From NCBI GenBank assembly GCA_014860805.1, contig JACZJB010000130.1:1-32943 (forward strand): a DNA stretch of 32,943 nt, in the 5' to 3' direction. The position numbers and the translations under genes were made by a program. Source of the DNA: Anaerolineales bacterium (GTDB taxonomy: Bacteria > Chloroflexota > Anaerolineae > Anaerolineales > Villigracilaceae). How positions within the stretch are numbered: position 1 is the stretch's first letter; every line of letters begins with the position of its first letter. Below are positions 6,729-14,252 of the stretch, in pieces. A model generated the notes under the pieces. The model saw nothing but the letters and a program-made list of their open reading frames with translations, did no database searches and had not been told where the DNA came from.

Positions 6729-7580
6729 CTATTCGAAGCTATAAGCGAGACCTACTGTGCCTGGCCCGGCGTGAGTTCCAACCACAGGGCTTACTTCAGC
6801 GAAAATGGTCTCAACAGGATTGTTTTGTTGCGCGGCGCGTTCCAGCAATGCTTTTGCATCTTCGCTGGCGTTTGCATGGAGTGTCGCGATGCGTATATTT
6901 GACTTGCCTTGCACCTTTTCAGAAATCAATTCAAGCACACGGTCATGCGCCTTGGATTTGGTGCGAATGCGTTCCACACCTTCCACACGGCCATCTATAA
7001 GAGCGAGGATCGGTTTTAGATTCAACGCGGATCCAATGAAACGTTGTGCTCCGCCAATGCGTCCGCCGCGATGCAGGAATTCAAGGGTATCGACTGCAAA
7101 GAATAGACCAGAGTTTTCGCGGGTTTTTTCAGCAGCGGCTACACAATCTTTCAGTGAGGCGCCAGCTTCCGCTGCACGCGCTGCGGCAAGTGCAATCAAG
7201 GAAAGCGCCATCGAAGTTGCAAGACTGTCTACAATGGTTACTTTTTCCCCAGCCGCTCCCATGATTTCTTTTGCCTGTACGGCAGATTGGATCGTTCCGG
7301 ATAATTTTGATGAAACAAAAATGCCGAGCACTTCAAAACCCTGTTCGATAAGCGGTTGAAAAACTGCCTGCATGGACGCAGGCGATACCTGGGAAGTGGA
7401 AGGCATGGTTTTCGCCGTCTTGAGGCGGGTATAGAATTCCGCTGGTTGAATATCCACGCCGTCGCGAAAAGTCTCTTCGCCCCAAATCAGAACTTGAGGC
7501 GCTACCGTGATATTGTGCTTCTTAACGTACTCTGCAGGTAAAAAAGAAGTGCTGTCTGTAACGATTGCAATTTTTGACAT
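6729..7580 (-). CDS. DegV family fatty-acid-binding protein
   Basis: A 283-residue cytoplasmic protein with the two-lobed DegV fold. The diagnostic start IVTDSTSFLPAEYVKKHNITVAPQ and the following FRDGVDIQPAEFYTRLK and MPSTSQVSP segments are conserved, as is the fatty-acid site region LEFLHRGGRIGGAQRFIGSALNLKPIL. DegV/FakB proteins bind a fatty acid and, in Firmicutes, present it to the kinase FakA. No fakA is in this window, so the role here may differ. GGAG lies upstream of ATG 7580. It is divergent from mreB. Confidence 0.92.
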   Translation of the reverse strand: MSKIAIVTDSTSFLPAEYVKKHNITVAPQVLIWGEETFRDGVDIQPAEFYTRLKTAKTMPSTSQVSPASMQAVFQPLIEQGFEVLGIFVSSKLSGTIQSAVQAKEIMGAAGEKVTIVDSLATSMALSLIALAAARAAEAGASLKDCVAAAEKTRENSGLFFAVDTLEFLHRGGRIGGAQRFIGSALNLKPILALIDGRVEGVERIRTKSKAHDRVLELISEKVQGKSNIRIATLHANASEDAKALLERAAQQNNPVETIFAEVSPVVGTHAGPGTVGLAYSFE

Positions 7581-7669
7581 GAGTTTCTCCAGTGCCTTGA
7601 ATATGGTTTGGCGCCTATTTTACCCCGTATGGGGGATTGTGCGCTGTGAAATTCCATTTCTACTGCTCA

Positions 7670-7678
7670 TGGTATAAT
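7670..7678 (+). promoter_or_regulatory. Extended -10 promoter of the mreB cluster
   Basis: TGGTATAAT matches the TGnTATAAT extended -10 exactly. A recognisable -35 is missing, which extended promoters tolerate. Transcription would start near 7685, giving a leader of about 41 bases before the mreB start at 7726. Confidence 0.7.
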
Positions 7679-7725
7679 ATTTCGTGCACGTTGATTTGGC
7701 GTAAAATCTCACTTAGGAGCCTATT

Positions 7726-8796
7726 TTGGCCTTCAACCCTATTAACTGGCTGCTAGGCCTATTTTCTCTGGACATTGCCATAGACCTTGGCACAGCGAAC
7801 ACTCTGGTTCATGTTCGCAATAAAGGCATTGTCATTAACGAACCATCCTGGGTTACAGTAGACAAGAAATTAAGACAACCTTTGGCAATCGGGTTGGAAG
7901 CCAAGGAAATGGTCGGACGCACACCTGGAAATGTAGTGGTGGTGCGTCCTATTCGCGATGGAGTGATTGCAGAATTTGATGTTACCCAGATCATGCTCGA
8001 GTATTTCATTGGCAAAGTCCATGAACAGAGTGTCGTCCCTTTGCCTCGTCCGCGAGTGATCGTTGGTCTCCCTACAGGTGTAACGGAAGTAGAAAAGCGC
8101 GCCGTCTATGATGCTATGATGGCTTCTGGTGCGCGTCAAGCCATGTTGATCGAAGAACCGATCGCGGCCGCGCTGGGAGCTGGTCTGCCCATTGGAGAAA
8201 TTCGCGGCTCGATGGTGGTTGACATCGGCGGAGGCACCACGGAAGTTGCTGTTATGTCCATGAGTGGAGTAGTGGCATCTCGCTCTCTGCGTGTGGCTGG
8301 TGACGAGATGGATCAGGATATCGTTCAATATCTCCGCAACAAATACAATATGCTGATCGGTGAAGGGATTGCCGAGCAGATTAAATGGCAGATCGGCTCT
8401 GCATATCCTCTCCAGCCCGAGAAGACAATGGAAGTGCGCGGGAGAAATTTGGTCACTGGCTTGCCTGAAACGGTCGAGGTATCTTCTGTCGAGATTCGCG
8501 AATCACTGTCTGGTTCCGTGCAGGTCATCATTGATACCGTCCGAGACGCTTTGGATGAAATCCCCCCAGAGATCGTAGCTGACTTAATGGATATCGGTAT
8601 TTGCCTTGCCGGCGGCGGCGCACTTTTACAAGGTTTGGCTGAGCGTCTGACCGATGAGTTAAAATTACGGGTCTGGGTTGCGGAAGACCCACTGACCTGT
8701 GTTGCTCGCGGCGCTGCGATGATATTTGAAGATCTAGATTCTCTTGGACGTTATTTGGTAGGTTTGGAGCGTGGCAGCACGCGCCATGTCATTTAG
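7726..8796 (+). CDS. mreB: Rod shape-determining actin homologue MreB
   Basis: MreB polymerises under the membrane and directs the elongation machinery. The 356-residue sequence carries the actin-fold ATP motifs: phosphate 1 DIAIDLGTANTLVHV near 15-29, phosphate 2 MVVDIGGGTTEVAVMS, and the adenosine loop CLAGGGALLQGLAERL, plus the conserved EEPIAAALGAGLPI. The start codon is TTG 7726, supported by AGGAG at 7715-7719 six bases upstream and by the N-terminal amphipathic segment FNPINWLLGLFS, which fits membrane attachment. It is the first gene of the mreBCD-mrdA-minCDE-rodA run. Confidence 0.97.
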   Translation: MAFNPINWLLGLFSLDIAIDLGTANTLVHVRNKGIVINEPSWVTVDKKLRQPLAIGLEAKEMVGRTPGNVVVVRPIRDGVIAEFDVTQIMLEYFIGKVHEQSVVPLPRPRVIVGLPTGVTEVEKRAVYDAMMASGARQAMLIEEPIAAALGAGLPIGEIRGSMVVDIGGGTTEVAVMSMSGVVASRSLRVAGDEMDQDIVQYLRNKYNMLIGEGIAEQIKWQIGSAYPLQPEKTMEVRGRNLVTGLPETVEVSSVEIRESLSGSVQVIIDTVRDALDEIPPEIVADLMDIGICLAGGGALLQGLAERLTDELKLRVWVAEDPLTCVARGAAMIFEDLDSLGRYLVGLERGSTRHVI

Positions 8797-8806
8797 CAGA
8801 AACTGG

Positions 8807-8827
8807 CAGCCTTCTTTAATCAGGCTG
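8807..8827 (+). other. Small hairpin between mreB and mreC
   Basis: CAGCCT (8807-8812) pairs with AGGCTG (8822-8827) across a nine-base loop. There is no T-run, so it is unlikely to terminate; it could affect message processing or mreC translation, since the mreC start at 8835 has no strong Shine-Dalgarno. Confidence 0.35.
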
Positions 8828-8834
8828 ATACATA

Positions 8835-9671
8835 ATGAATTCTCGTTCGTTACAAACAACAATTATATTCTTGGTCGTGGGGGGGATTCTCGCCTTGTCA
8901 CTTGGCGGTTTCTTCGGCTCTGCCTCAAGACAATTTAGCTCTGTTTTGATCGATGCGCAAACCTGGCTTTCCTCCCGCTTTTTAGGTCTGCAAGACTTCG
9001 TTACTGCTCCGCGTGACATTGTGTCATTGCGTACCCGCAACGCAGAGCTGGAAACCCAGGTCTCGCAGCTGCAGGCGCAGGTGATTGAACTTCAGCAGCG
9101 TGTCAGTGAGACTGAGATTTTGGCGGCTCTTGTTGACTTTTCCCGCTCCAACCCTGAAAGTACCTACAAGGCTGCTGCGGTCATTGGGCGCGACCCAAGT
9201 CCTTTTTTGCATTACATAATTATCAATCGCGGTTCAAATGATGACATCCGTCGTGGTATGCCGGTTGTGACGAATCAAGGCCTGGTTGGGCGCGTAGACG
9301 CCGTGATTGCCGATGCTGCGCGGGTCCAGCTTATTACGGATCCTGCTTCTGCGGTGAATGTTTATTTACAAAATGCAGAGACCAGCGCTGTTGCATTTGG
9401 ATCTGTTACAGGGGATGTTTCATTGGATATGATTTCGCAAAGCACAACCGTAGAATCGGGCGATCTTATACTGACCTCGGGCTTGGGCGGTGGATACCCT
9501 TCCGATTTGATCATTGGTCAGGTAGTCACGATTCGAAGCCTTGAGTTTGAGCTGTTCCAACAGGCAACGGTGCAGCCCGCTGTGGACTTTACTCGTTTGG
9601 ATATCGTTTTGGTGATTACCAATTTCCGTCCAGTAGACATTGCTCCCTTGGAGCCCTTGCCTTCCCCGTAG
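8835..9671 (+). CDS. mreC: Rod shape-determining protein MreC
   Basis: A single-pass membrane scaffold that links MreB to PBP2 and RodA. The 278-residue product has a cytoplasmic start, a membrane helix at about 9-29 (TTIIFLVVGGILALSLGGFFG), a long heptad coiled coil at about 62-98 (RNAELETQVSQLQAQVIELQ and onward), and the periplasmic-side beta domain with the family signatures AAVIGRDPSPFLHYIIINRGSNDDIRRGMPVVTNQGLVGRV and ILTSGLGGGYPSDLIIGQV. Length and layout are normal. It lies 38 bases after mreB. Confidence 0.95.
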   Translation: MNSRSLQTTIIFLVVGGILALSLGGFFGSASRQFSSVLIDAQTWLSSRFLGLQDFVTAPRDIVSLRTRNAELETQVSQLQAQVIELQQRVSETEILAALVDFSRSNPESTYKAAAVIGRDPSPFLHYIIINRGSNDDIRRGMPVVTNQGLVGRVDAVIADAARVQLITDPASAVNVYLQNAETSAVAFGSVTGDVSLDMISQSTTVESGDLILTSGLGGGYPSDLIIGQVVTIRSLEFELFQQATVQPAVDFTRLDIVLVITNFRPVDIAPLEPLPSP

Positions 9672-9681
9672 TTTCATTTAC

Positions 9682-10182
9682 ATGCGAAATACAATTGCGT
9701 TTCCCCTGCTTGGGTTGGCGGTTATCCTTCAATCCTCGGTCGTCAGCCAGATGCGTTTGATCTCTGGCTATGCAGACTTGCCCCTGCTTGTTATTGCCGC
9801 GTGGGCGTTGCAGGAGCGCGTTAAGTCCGCCTGGCACTGGGGGATAGTAGCTTGTGTAATGATAAGCTTCGTTTCCAATATGCCTTGGCTGGTTGTGGGA
9901 ATAGGTTATCTTGGTGTGGTCTTCCTGGCGCAGACCCTGCAGCGGCGTGTATGGCAGGCGCCATTGCTTGCCATGTTTAGTGTTATATTTGTAGGCACGT
10001 TATTTATTCATTTGTTGTCCTTTGGCGTCCTGAGCCTGCTTGGCACACCTTATCCGTTTAACGATGTGGTCGGGTTTATCACTCTGCCAAGCCTGTTGCT
10101 TAATATGCTGCTTTCGATCCCGGTGTATGCATTGATGAGAGATTTGGCGCGTTGGGTTTATCCTCTTGAGGAGTATGAATGA
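9682..10182 (+). CDS. mreD: Rod shape-determining membrane protein MreD
   Basis: A 166-residue polytopic membrane protein with five or six hydrophobic segments, found between MreC and PBP2 as in most mre operons. Sequence conservation in MreD is low, and the call rests on topology, length and position. I prefer ATG 9682 (MRNTIAFPLLGLAVILQSS), ten bases after mreC. An upstream in-frame TTG at 9640 would overlap mreC by 32 bases. Neither has a clear ribosome-binding site. The stop overlaps the next ATG (ATGA). Confidence 0.87.
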   Translation: MRNTIAFPLLGLAVILQSSVVSQMRLISGYADLPLLVIAAWALQERVKSAWHWGIVACVMISFVSNMPWLVVGIGYLGVVFLAQTLQRRVWQAPLLAMFSVIFVGTLFIHLLSFGVLSLLGTPYPFNDVVGFITLPSLLLNMLLSIPVYALMRDLARWVYPLEEYE

Positions 10183-12377
10183 GTTCTGGGCCTGCATCTC
10201 GCCCTGTTCGCTTTGAGACATGGCGACTTTCAACGATTTACATTGTCGTATTCTTAACGCTAAGCGGGTTGCTCTTTCGGCTGGTCAATTTACAGGTTTT
10301 TCAAAGTTCGGATTGGGCAGCCAGAGCGGTGGATAACTACACAAATGAAGTAAGCATTCCTGCCCCGCGTGGAATTATTTATGACCGCAATGGATATATC
10401 CTTGCGCGTAATATTGCTTCTTATAATATTGTAATTACTCCTGCAAGTTTGCCGGCGGATGACTCTGATATTCAGCGTGTATACCGCGAGCTTTCTGCAT
10501 TAATTGATGTCCCTGTGGGCGGACCCGTGACAGACGAGTCGCTAGAAGAAGCTAAGTTATTTGCGGCATGTGTCGAAGGTCCCGGTATTGCACAAATGGT
10601 GGCTCTGCAGGATACGCTTGCTCCATTTAGTCCGGTAAAAGTGAAGTGTAATGTTTCAGAGGAAATTGCCCGGGTTGTGGAAGAAAAATCGGTGGACTGG
10701 CCAGGTGTGGACGTGGAAGTTGAGCCGATTCGGGATTATCCAACAGGTTCGCTGACAGCCCATCTGATCGGCTTTTTGGGACCGATTCCTGCCTTGTTCG
10801 AAGATGAGTATCGCGCTAAGGGATTTATCCCCAACCGTGACAAGATAGGTTATGCAGGCGTGGAAGATTCCATGCAGGATATCCTTGCAGGCAGGAATGG
10901 TTTGCGCGTTGTACAAATTGATGTGGCGGGACAGGAAATCCGTAATTTGGAGCCGCCCATCGCGGCGGTTCCAGGAAACAATGTCTACCTGACCATTGAT
11001 ACTCGTTTACAAGCCGCTGCTGAGGCGACTTTGCTTGAAGAAGTTCGCTTTTGGAATACCTATTTCAACAGGGTTCGCATTTCCAGTGGAGTGATCATCG
11101 CCATGAATCCGAAAACGGGTGAAATATTGGCAATGACGTCCTATCCCAGCTATGAAAATAATCGTTTTACACGCATCATCCCAGCTTATTATTATGAACA
11201 ATTGAGTCAGGATCCACGCAAGCCGCTATTGAATAATGCCATCTCTGCAGAGTATCCCCCGGGTTCAGTGTTTAAGCTTGCTACTGCAACTGGTGCCATC
11301 AATGAAGATGTGGTTGAACTGGGACAGATTATCCAGGCCCCGGGGCAGTTGCTTTTGTGTGAAAAATTTAACCCCAATGATATTTGTACCGACAGCAACA
11401 CGCGTCCTTTCGTGGATTATATTTTTGAACAGCGCCCTGAGGGTTTCGGCACCATAGACTTTTTACGCTGTATCGCCTTTTCGAGTAACGTTTGTTTTTA
11501 CAAATTGGGCGGCGGGTATGAAGATGAGATCAATCCTGGATTGGGAATCGAGCGTTTGGGACAATATGCCCGTGCACTTGGTTATGGTGAGCCGACAGGC
11601 ATTGAACTTAAAGGCGAACAGGATGGGTTGATTCCAGATCCGCAGTGGAAGCGTATAAATACAGGCGAGAATTGGTCTACGGGCGATACGTATATTGCCA
11701 GTGTCGGGCAGGGGTATGTGCTTACTACTCCTTTGCAAGTCTTAATGTCAGGTTCGGTCATCGCCAATAGCGGCAAATTGATGCAGCCGACAATTATTCG
11801 AGAGGTGACAGATGGCGATGGGAATGTTTTGCCGATTTGGTTCAATCCAAATGACTTTACCGTGACAGAGTTTGAGACGGATGGAAGCTATCAGATTTCG
11901 CCGTTCACCCCAAATATGCGCTGGGATGTGACCGTGACCCCGAAAATTCAAAGCTATTCCTGTGACGAAGTTTATTGCAGCCTTGATGAGGAAAATTTAA
12001 AAATTGTCGATCCTTCCTCAATCCAAGCCGTACGAGAGGGGACGCGTATGGCAGTAACCGATCCCTCCTTTGGCACTTTGCATGATCTCTTTGTTGATTT
12101 TCCGATTGCGGTGGCTGGCAAGACCGGAACGGCAGAATATTGCGACGATGTCGCCAGAGCCGCGGATCGCTGTAACTTTGGCGCCTGGCCCACTCACTCC
12201 TGGACAGTCGCCTATGCCCCTTATGACGACCCGGAAATCATTGTTGTTGCTTTTGCTTACAATGGTGGTGAAGGGGCAAGTGTGGCTGGTCCAATGGTGG
12301 CGCGTGTCATCAAATCGTATTTTGAGATCAAAGCCATTGATATTGCACAGGGAAATGCCCCTTTATCAGGGCCGTAG
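10179..12377 (+). CDS. mrdA: Penicillin-binding protein 2, elongation transpeptidase
   Basis: Cross-links peptidoglycan during side-wall growth as partner of RodA. The 732-residue protein has one membrane helix (about 20-40), a pedestal/dimerisation domain (about 55-260, with PAPRGIIYDRNG) and a transpeptidase domain with the three active-site motifs: SVFK (Ser363-Lys366), SSN (435-437) and KTG (648-650). It is longer than the E. coli enzyme (633). Cysteines outside the membrane occur in close pairs: 394/403, 431/439, 595/600 and 655/665, suggesting disulfides. The ATG overlaps the mreD stop by four bases, so translation is coupled. Confidence 0.96.
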   Translation: MSSGPASRPVRFETWRLSTIYIVVFLTLSGLLFRLVNLQVFQSSDWAARAVDNYTNEVSIPAPRGIIYDRNGYILARNIASYNIVITPASLPADDSDIQRVYRELSALIDVPVGGPVTDESLEEAKLFAACVEGPGIAQMVALQDTLAPFSPVKVKCNVSEEIARVVEEKSVDWPGVDVEVEPIRDYPTGSLTAHLIGFLGPIPALFEDEYRAKGFIPNRDKIGYAGVEDSMQDILAGRNGLRVVQIDVAGQEIRNLEPPIAAVPGNNVYLTIDTRLQAAAEATLLEEVRFWNTYFNRVRISSGVIIAMNPKTGEILAMTSYPSYENNRFTRIIPAYYYEQLSQDPRKPLLNNAISAEYPPGSVFKLATATGAINEDVVELGQIIQAPGQLLLCEKFNPNDICTDSNTRPFVDYIFEQRPEGFGTIDFLRCIAFSSNVCFYKLGGGYEDEINPGLGIERLGQYARALGYGEPTGIELKGEQDGLIPDPQWKRINTGENWSTGDTYIASVGQGYVLTTPLQVLMSGSVIANSGKLMQPTIIREVTDGDGNVLPIWFNPNDFTVTEFETDGSYQISPFTPNMRWDVTVTPKIQSYSCDEVYCSLDEENLKIVDPSSIQAVREGTRMAVTDPSFGTLHDLFVDFPIAVAGKTGTAEYCDDVARAADRCNFGAWPTHSWTVAYAPYDDPEIIVVAFAYNGGEGASVAGPMVARVIKSYFEIKAIDIAQGNAPLSGP

Positions 12378-12378
12378 T

Positions 12379-12402
12379 ACCTGAGTTATCATCAGGTATA
12401 AT
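12379..12402 (+). promoter_or_regulatory. Possible internal promoter and small hairpin before minC
   Basis: ACCTGA (12379-12384) and TCAGGT (12392-12397) form a six-bp inverted repeat that runs into TATAAT at 12397-12402. The hexamer could be a -10 giving a 23-base leader for minC. No matching -35 is present. Confidence 0.35.
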
Positions 12403-12431
12403 TCACTTCAATATTTTGCTTGAGTTGCTTT

Positions 12432-13112
12432 ATGGAACAGGTTACATCTCTTGTCCAAATAAAAGGAATACGTGATGGACTTCTCGCAACGTTTTTAGAC
12501 GCGCCATGGGAAGACCAGCGTATTGCACTGCTTGCGCAAATTGACGAACGTCCCTCTTTTTTTCAAGGAGCACGGCTCGCCATGGACGTCGGTGCGCAAA
12601 TCTTGAAAGTCAATGATCTTGTGGATTTGCGCGACCATCTTTCGGAACGGAATGTGGTATTGTGGGCGGTGATTGGCGATTCACCGACTACCGAACAGAC
12701 TGCCCAGCTGCTTGGCCTTGCAACTCGAATTTCCAAGCCGCGTCCCGAAGAGCAAAGGCAGTTTGCCGATACGATAACCGATGATACGGCACTGTTCGTA
12801 AATAAAACGGTCCGCTCAGGAACGCGTATTGAGTTTCCAGGCCATATTGTTATTGTTGGTGACGTGAATCCCGGCGCGGAGATTGTCGCCGAAGGCAATG
12901 TAATTGTGTGGGGACGTGTGCGCGGCATGATTCATGCGGGCTCCAAGGGTGATCGTTCAGCATTCATCTGCGCGCTAGATTTGTCCGCCAATCAATTGCG
13001 CATCGCCGACGAAGTTTCCGCGACCCTCAAACCACAGAAAGACCCGAAACCCGAAATTGCCAGCATTAACAGTGAAGGACGATTGCAAGCCGAGCTCTGG
13101 CATGCCGGCTAA
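12432..13112 (+). CDS. minC: Septum site-determining protein MinC
   Basis: MinC inhibits FtsZ ring assembly away from mid-cell. The 226-residue product has an N-terminal domain starting VQIKGIRDGLLATF and a C-terminal right-handed beta-helix (about 125-215) with the family pattern RSGTRIEFPGHIVIVGDVNPGAEIVAEGNVIVWGRVRGMIHAG (several turns of the helix, bound by MinD). The longer frame begins at TTG 12420; I prefer ATG 12432, which matches the usual N-terminus, although no strong Shine-Dalgarno is visible for either. It lies 54 bases after mrdA and 20 before minD. Confidence 0.93.
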   Translation: MEQVTSLVQIKGIRDGLLATFLDAPWEDQRIALLAQIDERPSFFQGARLAMDVGAQILKVNDLVDLRDHLSERNVVLWAVIGDSPTTEQTAQLLGLATRISKPRPEEQRQFADTITDDTALFVNKTVRSGTRIEFPGHIVIVGDVNPGAEIVAEGNVIVWGRVRGMIHAGSKGDRSAFICALDLSANQLRIADEVSATLKPQKDPKPEIASINSEGRLQAELWHAG

Positions 13113-13132
13113 TTCATCGATTAGGACTTAAT

Positions 13133-13930
13133 ATGACAGCTCAAGTGATTACAGTGACATCTGGAAAAGGCGGTGTGGGGAAGACCACAGCCGTTGCAAA
13201 TCTTGCCAATGCTCTCGCAATGGATGGCAAAAAGGTCGTCTGTATTGACGGCGATATTGGTTTGCGAAATCTGGATGTCGTCATGGGTCTTGAAAATCGT
13301 ATTGTATACGACATTGTGGATGTGATTGAAGGTCGTTGCAAATTGAAGCAGGCGATGATCCGTGATAAGCACTATCCTGATATGTACCTCATTCCTGCTG
13401 CGCAGACGCGTGACAAAAATGCTGTTTCACCTTCCGATATGGTCCGCATCTGTAATGACCTGCGGCCTGATGCTGATTTTATAATCATTGACTCACCCGC
13501 AGGCATCGAGCGGGGTTTCCGAAATGCCATAGCGGCGGCAGATCGGGTTCTCGTAGTGACCAACCCTGAGGTCAGCGCGGTGCGTGACGCGGATCGTGTA
13601 GTTGGCATTCTGGAAGCGGAAGAGAAAGGGACTCCGCACTTGATCATTAATCGGTTGAATGCGTCATTGGTCAGAAATAATGATATGCTCTCGGCAGAAG
13701 ATGTGCTCGATTTGCTCGGTATTCAGTTGATCGGCATCGTCCCTGAAGACGAATCTGTCATCATTGGTTCAAATCGCGGTGCGCCTGTTGTCACGGATGG
13801 CAAGAGCCGCGCTGGTTTGGCTTTTCGAAATATTGCCAAACGCCTGCAAGGTCAGGATGTTCCATTCTTGGATCTCGACCAGCAGAGCGGCTTGTGGGGC
13901 GCAATTCAACGGCTCACAGGGAGGAAGTGA
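13133..13930 (+). CDS. minD: Septum site-determining ATPase MinD
   Basis: A ParA-type ATPase that recruits MinC to the membrane. The 265-residue protein has the deviant Walker A SGKGGVGKTT (10-19, with the signature lysine), CIDGDIGLRNLDVVMGLENR, the IIDSPAGIERGF switch segment, and a C-terminal amphipathic membrane-targeting helix LWGAIQRLTGRK. All are diagnostic for MinD. ATG 13133 follows AGGA at 13123-13126. minE begins one base after its stop, so MinD and MinE levels are likely coupled. Confidence 0.97.
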   Translation: MTAQVITVTSGKGGVGKTTAVANLANALAMDGKKVVCIDGDIGLRNLDVVMGLENRIVYDIVDVIEGRCKLKQAMIRDKHYPDMYLIPAAQTRDKNAVSPSDMVRICNDLRPDADFIIIDSPAGIERGFRNAIAAADRVLVVTNPEVSAVRDADRVVGILEAEEKGTPHLIINRLNASLVRNNDMLSAEDVLDLLGIQLIGIVPEDESVIIGSNRGAPVVTDGKSRAGLAFRNIAKRLQGQDVPFLDLDQQSGLWGAIQRLTGRK

Positions 13931-13931
13931 C

Positions 13932-14183
13932 ATGAACTTCTTCACACGTAAAAAGAGTGCTTCAAGCGCAAAAGAACGCCTCCAACTTGTACTGGTTCAT
14001 GACCGCACAGATTTGACACCTGCCCAGTTGGAAGCGTTAAAGGATGATCTGATTAAAGCCATTTCGAATTATATTGAAATTGACCCCGAGGCGGTACAGA
14101 TCGGGTTGGAACGCGACGGACGCGAACAGCGCCTTGTCGCTGATATTCCTTTGCGGAGCGTTTCGCGCCACCGCGCAGGTTGA
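13932..14183 (+). CDS. minE: Cell division topological specificity factor MinE
   Basis: MinE stimulates MinD ATPase and drives its release from the membrane. The 83-residue product is the usual length, with the N-terminal membrane-binding helix MNFFTRKKSASSAKERLQ, the contact segment LVLVHDRTDLTPAQLEALKDDLIKAISNYIEID, and a C-terminal beta region ending in VADIPLRS. A longer open frame runs back into minD, but ATG 13932 has a strong GGGAGGA (13919-13925) and matches the family start. Confidence 0.95.
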   Translation: MNFFTRKKSASSAKERLQLVLVHDRTDLTPAQLEALKDDLIKAISNYIEIDPEAVQIGLERDGREQRLVADIPLRSVSRHRAG

Positions 14184-14215
14184 TCTCTGTTGATCTTGGA
14201 GAACACGGATCAACC
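14178..14215 (+). promoter_or_regulatory. Candidate antiterminator pairing upstream of rodA
   Basis: GGTTGATC (14178-14185) and a second copy GTTGATC (14189-14195) can each pair with GATCAACC (14208-14215). That target lies in the 5' arm of the following terminator, so the pairings exclude each other. The first copy contains the minE stop codon and would be covered by a terminating ribosome. Confidence 0.45.
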
Positions 14216-14249
14216 CGAATCAGATTAATGGTTGTATCCGTGTTTTTTT
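14202..14249 (+). terminator. Intrinsic terminator between minE and rodA
   Basis: AACACGGATCAACC (14202-14215) pairs with GGTTG (14230-14234) and, after one bulged base, ATCCGTGTT (14236-14244). A run of seven T residues follows (14243-14249). The rodA ATG is only four bases further on. Confidence 0.8.
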
Positions 14250-14252
14250 ATT

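Noticed and set aside
7623-7634. CCCC-GTAT-GGGG palindrome between degV and mreB
   Set aside because: Only four-bp arms; too short to call an operator or terminator without conservation data.
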